Source: Prostheceraeus crozeri (taxonomy: Eukaryota; Platyhelminthes; Polycladida; Euryleptidae). From it: DNA of 64,000 bases. Of the stretch, positions 61,380 through 64,000 are shown piece by piece; the first letter of the stretch is position 1; every line of letters starts with the position of its first letter. The translations under genes were made by a program, and so were the position numbers. A model generated the notes under the pieces. That model had not been told where the DNA came from. It worked only from the letters and a program-made list of their open reading frames with translations, and ran no database searches. The DNA is taken from contig CAJQUW010013643.1 in NCBI GenBank assembly GCA_907163375.1, positions 42,400 to 106,399 of the forward strand, given 5' to 3'.

Positions 61380-61580
61380 AAGAGAGACGCAGGAGAGTGT
61401 GTGGCCGATGATTGTACAAGCTTATTTGTTGAACCATCGCCGCCACCACCACCGCCTCCACCACCTAGACGCTTTACCTTTAAGTCTTTTAGGGAATTGA
61501 AACTTAATTCGGGTCCTAAGCCCAAGACATTTAATTTACTGGACGATGACGAAGACTTAGACTTTGGTGATAAGCTTTAA
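61380..61580 (+). CDS. Proline-rich, acidic-tail protein (part of compact element)
   Basis: This frame is open without its own strong ATG, directly after an ATTTTAG splice-acceptor-like word. It begins KRDAGECVADD and has a run of nine prolines (PSPPPPPPPPP) followed by RRFTFKSFRELKL. It closes with FNLLDDDEDLDFGDKL, an acidic tail. I recognise no family. Acidic tails of this kind can be activation or protein-docking segments, but that is inference. It is the first frame downstream of the TATA box. Confidence 0.4.
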   Translation, partial: KRDAGECVADDCTSLFVEPSPPPPPPPPPRRFTFKSFRELKLNSGPKPKTFNLLDDDEDLDFGDKL

Positions 61581-61703
61581 ATCATGTGAACGCTCCAAAA
61601 GGTCCTCTTAAGGGCCACCTTATATGTCACTGCTAAGCTAACAATTTTCTTTTCTCTGATGATCATGAATGTACTTAGTGATATTCTTTCGTTACAGACT
61701 GCC

Positions 61704-61988
61704 ATGGACATGAATCCTACTCCAACTGCTGCATCATTCAATCCTCAACGTCTCGAGCTGTGGAATCCGAAAATTGAAAAGGTAATTCACGGCAATCCTA
61801 CCTACAAACAACAAGTGAGCTACAACAGTGTTCGACTCCATCTTCAAACGCCGGCGGTATACTTACCAAAAGTGGATACGCAAGTAAATCGTTGCGGTCA
61901 AAACCTGAGTATCCCTATTGATAATTGGTTGCGTCAGCAGCTTGACATTTTAGAAGACGTTGTGAGGCAAAAGGCAAATTCCTACTGA
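61704..61988 (+). CDS. Unassigned protein A of compact element
   Basis: I chose the ATG at 61704 because it has an ideal Kozak context (GCCATGGAC) and sits just after a TTACAG acceptor-like word. An in-frame ATG at 61659 lies in the T-rich tract before it. The 94-residue product starts MDMNPTPTAASFNPQRLELW and contains PTYKQQVSYNSVRLHLQTPA, then SIPIDNWLRQQLDILEDVV. It looks soluble and mixed alpha/beta, with no signal peptide or membrane segment. No family was recognised. It immediately precedes protein B and may act with it. Confidence 0.5.
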   Translation: MDMNPTPTAASFNPQRLELWNPKIEKVIHGNPTYKQQVSYNSVRLHLQTPAVYLPKVDTQVNRCGQNLSIPIDNWLRQQLDILEDVVRQKANSY

Positions 61989-62010
61989 ACTATTGGAGTT
62001 GTGGCCAGAA

Positions 62011-62394
62011 ATGAAAACTTATTATTATAAACCTTTGTATCGCGGCACTCGCTGCTATATTTTGCAAAGCAAGTATTGTAAAGTCACTTCAGGAGTGACA
62101 GTTGAACAGTCAGTTGAAACAGAATTGTCATCGTTAAGTGCAGGCTTTTATTCCTTTCATATTGAGGTGCCTGCTGTTTATGTGGGACCTCATCAATCTG
62201 ACGGGAATTTGATTTCTCTCAATTTGCGCATTGCTCAAATTCATCATCAACCTGAGTTAGCAGGACTTGATCACATTGAGAAAGTCATTGATTCTTGTGT
62301 CAAAGACTGTCAAGAACCTGTCACTAAACCTAAACGTCGTCGCGCATCAAAGAAAGATGGTGCTACCACCAAAGAGAAATCTCAAGTATTGTAA
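62011..62394 (+). CDS. Unassigned protein B of compact element, basic tail
   Basis: From the ATG at 62011 (MKTYYYKPLYRGTRCYILQS) the frame gives 127 residues. The middle has FYSFHIEVPAVYVGPHQSDG and SLNLRIAQIHHQPEL, strand-rich in character. The C terminus is strongly basic (KPKRRRASKKDG), consistent with nuclear import or nucleic-acid binding. I recognise no family. It overlaps the start of the RING-like frame in another reading frame, a compaction typical of small viral genomes. Confidence 0.5.
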   Translation: MKTYYYKPLYRGTRCYILQSKYCKVTSGVTVEQSVETELSSLSAGFYSFHIEVPAVYVGPHQSDGNLISLNLRIAQIHHQPELAGLDHIEKVIDSCVKDCQEPVTKPKRRRASKKDGATTKEKSQVL

Positions 62395-62536
62395 TCAGTT
62401 AGTATGTAGTGAATGTGGAAAACGCGGTCTTGTGCGTTATGTTCAATTAAAACATTGTAATCATTTTGTATGTATCGTTTGTTATGTAAAGGACAGACAT
62501 CCTTGTAAAGTTCCTGCTCAATGTATTATCTTGTAA
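62357..62536 (+). CDS. RING-like zinc-finger protein of compact element
   Basis: This is a 59-residue frame from the ATG at 62357. Its cysteines and histidines are spaced like a small RING or related finger: CSECGK, then KHCNHFVCIVCYVK, then RHPCKVPAQC. Viral RING proteins commonly act as ubiquitin ligases against host factors, but no substrate can be inferred here. It lies between protein B and the exonuclease-like frame. Confidence 0.5.
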   Translation: MVLPPKRNLKYCNQLVCSECGKRGLVRYVQLKHCNHFVCIVCYVKDRHPCKVPAQCIIL

Positions 62537-62591
62537 TTAAGTGTTTTTGACATTGTAGGTTATCATCTTCATAGACAGTGAGGGGACACCA

Positions 62592-63122
62592 ATGCAGGAA
62601 TTGAGTGCTATTGCAATGAGAGAAAGTGATCAAACTGTTGTTAATGTATATCATAGATTTGCCTACTGTCCTCCACACAAAGACGAATGGTCACGACGTC
62701 ATGTGCATGGACTTGATCTTTCTATTTTGATTCATATTGGATTTGTAAATGAAACGTATTTGATAAGTGATTTCAAACGGTGGCTGTCAGGTTTTCATAT
62801 TGTTAAAATATTAGGAAATGATTCTGAACGAGAAGCAGCAACACTTCAGTTGCACATTGATAATTTATATTTACCATGTTGGGTAGATCGTGTAAGACAA
62901 GACTATCATATGCATTGTGATCAAAAGAAGTTAAGAGATGAAATGATTTTTGACATGGCTGTATGTTTCGGTGAGAGACATCACTTTTACAGACCACCAT
63001 CCCATTGTAATACTACAAATAAAGCCACCTACATTGCAAAACTCTCTTCAAGCTGGCATTGTAGTCTCTATGACGTTTATGAACTGTATCTATATTATTG
63101 TCAACATCATGGGTCTATGTAA
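62592..63122 (+). CDS. DEDD-exonuclease-like protein of compact element
   Basis: This is a 176-residue frame from the ATG at 62592, open further upstream to an ATTGTAG acceptor-like word where the translation includes a D-S-E acidic pair. Downstream are LDLSILIHIGFVNETYLISD, an aspartate in LGNDSEREA, and the C-terminal pattern WHCSLYDVYELYLYY, an H-x4-D arrangement. The order of acidic residues and the final His/Asp resembles DEDDh 3'-5' exonucleases, such as RNase T or the proofreading family. The similarity is by motif only. Role in the element (genome processing or RNA decay) is inference. Confidence 0.5.
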   Translation: MQELSAIAMRESDQTVVNVYHRFAYCPPHKDEWSRRHVHGLDLSILIHIGFVNETYLISDFKRWLSGFHIVKILGNDSEREAATLQLHIDNLYLPCWVDRVRQDYHMHCDQKKLRDEMIFDMAVCFGERHHFYRPPSHCNTTNKATYIAKLSSSWHCSLYDVYELYLYYCQHHGSM

Positions 63123-63292
63123 AACATATTTTTACTCCTTGTGAATGAATGATGATCATTTTATGAAGTGTATTCTGTACTTGTGAATTTTGTCTGGTGT
63201 TGAAAAAACTTACAGTGGAACATGATTGTTATTTCTGTTTTATTCATAGTGGAAGTCATTGAAGCAATGTGAAATCTATAGTCACAACGTTT

Positions 63293-63724
63293 ATGATGGC
63301 GCATCGCACCTTAAGTAACCACATGTGTCATTTGACACTTGATCAACAAGGATTCGATGGATTTTTACAAGATCGGAAACTTACATTTAAAACGAAGATG
63401 AATGATATGAAAGTAGTGCTAACTGAAAGCCTTCCTCTCTTCAAAAGATTGATGGAGAGTTTACAACCTCAAGATGTAAAGGGTAGACTCGTTGCTTATA
63501 TAGAGTTGAAAGATTTGCAAAAACCACTTCGTTTTGGATCTTATTGCACAGAATGGATTACTCTTAGTGATCAATTTTATGTACGTCATATGGAGAAGAT
63601 TCTGGAGAGAATAGACCAGACGTTGGAAGGAAATGCGTCCCTTGTTAAACATATCATGATTCAACTGAGTGTGTTTACATCCACGACTTTGTTTGATGCT
63701 CGACACATTGTGTATATGCAATAA
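63293..63724 (+). CDS. Unassigned helical protein of compact element
   Basis: This is a 143-residue frame from the ATG at 63293 (MMAHRTLSNHMCHLTLDQQG). It is rich in predicted helices, for example MKVVLTESLPLFKRLMESLQ and FYVRHMEKILERIDQTLEG. There is no membrane segment or recognised motif. The TAA stop sits inside AATAAA at 63720-63725, so the coding end and poly(A) signal overlap. It is followed within 45 bp by the terminal tandem repeat. Confidence 0.5.
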   Translation: MMAHRTLSNHMCHLTLDQQGFDGFLQDRKLTFKTKMNDMKVVLTESLPLFKRLMESLQPQDVKGRLVAYIELKDLQKPLRFGSYCTEWITLSDQFYVRHMEKILERIDQTLEGNASLVKHIMIQLSVFTSTTLFDARHIVYMQ

Positions 63725-63725
63725 A
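63720..63725 (+). terminator. Poly(A) signal overlapping a stop codon
   Basis: AATAAA contains the TAA stop of the preceding frame. A T/GT-rich stretch follows at 63728-63760, as expected for a cleavage and polyadenylation site. Confidence 0.6.
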
Positions 63726-63767
63726 GATTTCTTTTCACTGAGTATTTTGTAATGGTGTATAGAGCAA

Positions 63768-64000
63768 CATGAGTCATTGCGCTTTGTTAGATAAATGAAT
63801 GCGTCTTTGTTCGAGAAAAGGGGCGTGACACAGCATGAGTCATTGCGCTTTGTGCATTACTATCGGGCTCTTTGTTAGATAAATGAATGCGTCTTTGTTC
63901 GAGAAAAGGGGCGTGTCATAACATGAGTCATTGCGCTTAGTGCATTACTATCAGGCTCTTTGTTAGATAAATGAATGCGTCTTTGTTCGCTAGAAGGGGT
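63768..64000. repeat. Approximately 88-bp tandem repeat at window edge
   Basis: Units begin at 63768, 63834 and 63922 with CATGAGTCATTGCGCTT and contain GATAAATGAATGCGTCTTTG and GAGAAAAGGGGCGTG. The first unit lacks a segment of about 22 bp (GTGCATTACTATCGGGCTCT and its edge) present in the others. The array continues to, and presumably beyond, the window end. Each unit has an AP-1-like TGAGTCA word. Confidence 0.95.

Larger units (their letters stand above)
60831..64000 (+). mobile_element. Compact DNA-virus-like element, family unassigned (fossil)
   Basis: This is a gene-dense block bordered by the 321-bp satellite on the left and an 88-bp tandem repeat running off the right edge. All recognisable parts lie on the plus strand: a CCAAT/TATA promoter, a proline-rich acidic frame, two unassigned frames, a RING-like finger, a DEDD-exonuclease-like protein and a helical protein whose stop overlaps a poly(A) signal. 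No capsid, integrase, polymerase or terminal inverted repeat is visible, so I cannot place it in Polintons, adintoviruses or another group. Spacing of tens of bases between frames and splice-site-like words before several of them are virus-like. In the visible part the frames look largely open, so it is either young or constrained, and the right-hand part is cut by the window edge. Confidence 0.45.

Overview
This window looks like animal nuclear DNA. It is AT-rich, has very long introns, consensus GT/AG splice sites and many decayed transposons. The one host gene I can name runs on the minus strand across most of the left two thirds. It is an ESRP/fusilli orthologue, an epithelial splicing regulator with a DEDD-exonuclease-like N-terminal domain and three quasi-RRMs. 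Its conserved coding exons lie at 39372-39139, 34526-34353, about 33350-33116, 23383-23097, 21891-21788, 8944-8495 and 3975-3693. Reading phases agree at every junction except one: the exon or exons linking the N-terminal domain to RRM1 (between 33.1 and 23.4 kb) could not be found. The C-terminal end lies off the left edge. A promoter with a noncoding first exon is plausible at 49.46-49.76 kb. The sequence suggests an invertebrate, perhaps a protostome, but does not settle which.

The introns carry several mobile or structured elements. These are a 1.05-kb near-perfect foldback element (4.9-5.9 kb), a tRNA-derived SINE (8.1 kb), two inverted copies of a 381-bp dispersed repeat (13.9 and 26.3 kb) and a 1.17-kb piggyBac-type nonautonomous element with TTAA target sites touching an Esrp exon (31.9-33.05 kb). 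There is also a 21-bp minisatellite (35.7 kb) and a 68-bp palindrome that encodes a hammerhead-ribozyme-like core on both strands (36.5 kb).

Upstream of the gene (43-59.5 kb) is a transposon graveyard. It holds two mariner/IS630-type relics (43.5 and 58.0 kb), a tRNA-like palindromic SINE (47.0 kb), a pogo/Tigger relic (52.4-53.5 kb), a 57-bp tandem repeat (54.0 kb), a 428-bp piggyBac-type MITE (54.3 kb), a Penelope-like GIY-YIG fragment (56.3-56.9 kb) and a truncated Harbinger transposase (58.7-59.5 kb).

The right end (59.5-64.0 kb) differs from everything else. A 321-bp tandem satellite is followed by a CCAAT/TATA promoter and a dense run of small plus-strand open frames. One is proline-rich and acidic, two are unassigned, one is a RING-like zinc finger, one is a DEDD-exonuclease-like protein, and one is helical with a stop codon overlapping its poly(A) signal. 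The run ends in an approximately 88-bp tandem repeat that reaches the window edge. The compactness and repeat borders suggest an integrated DNA-virus-like element of no family I recognise, treated here as a fossil.
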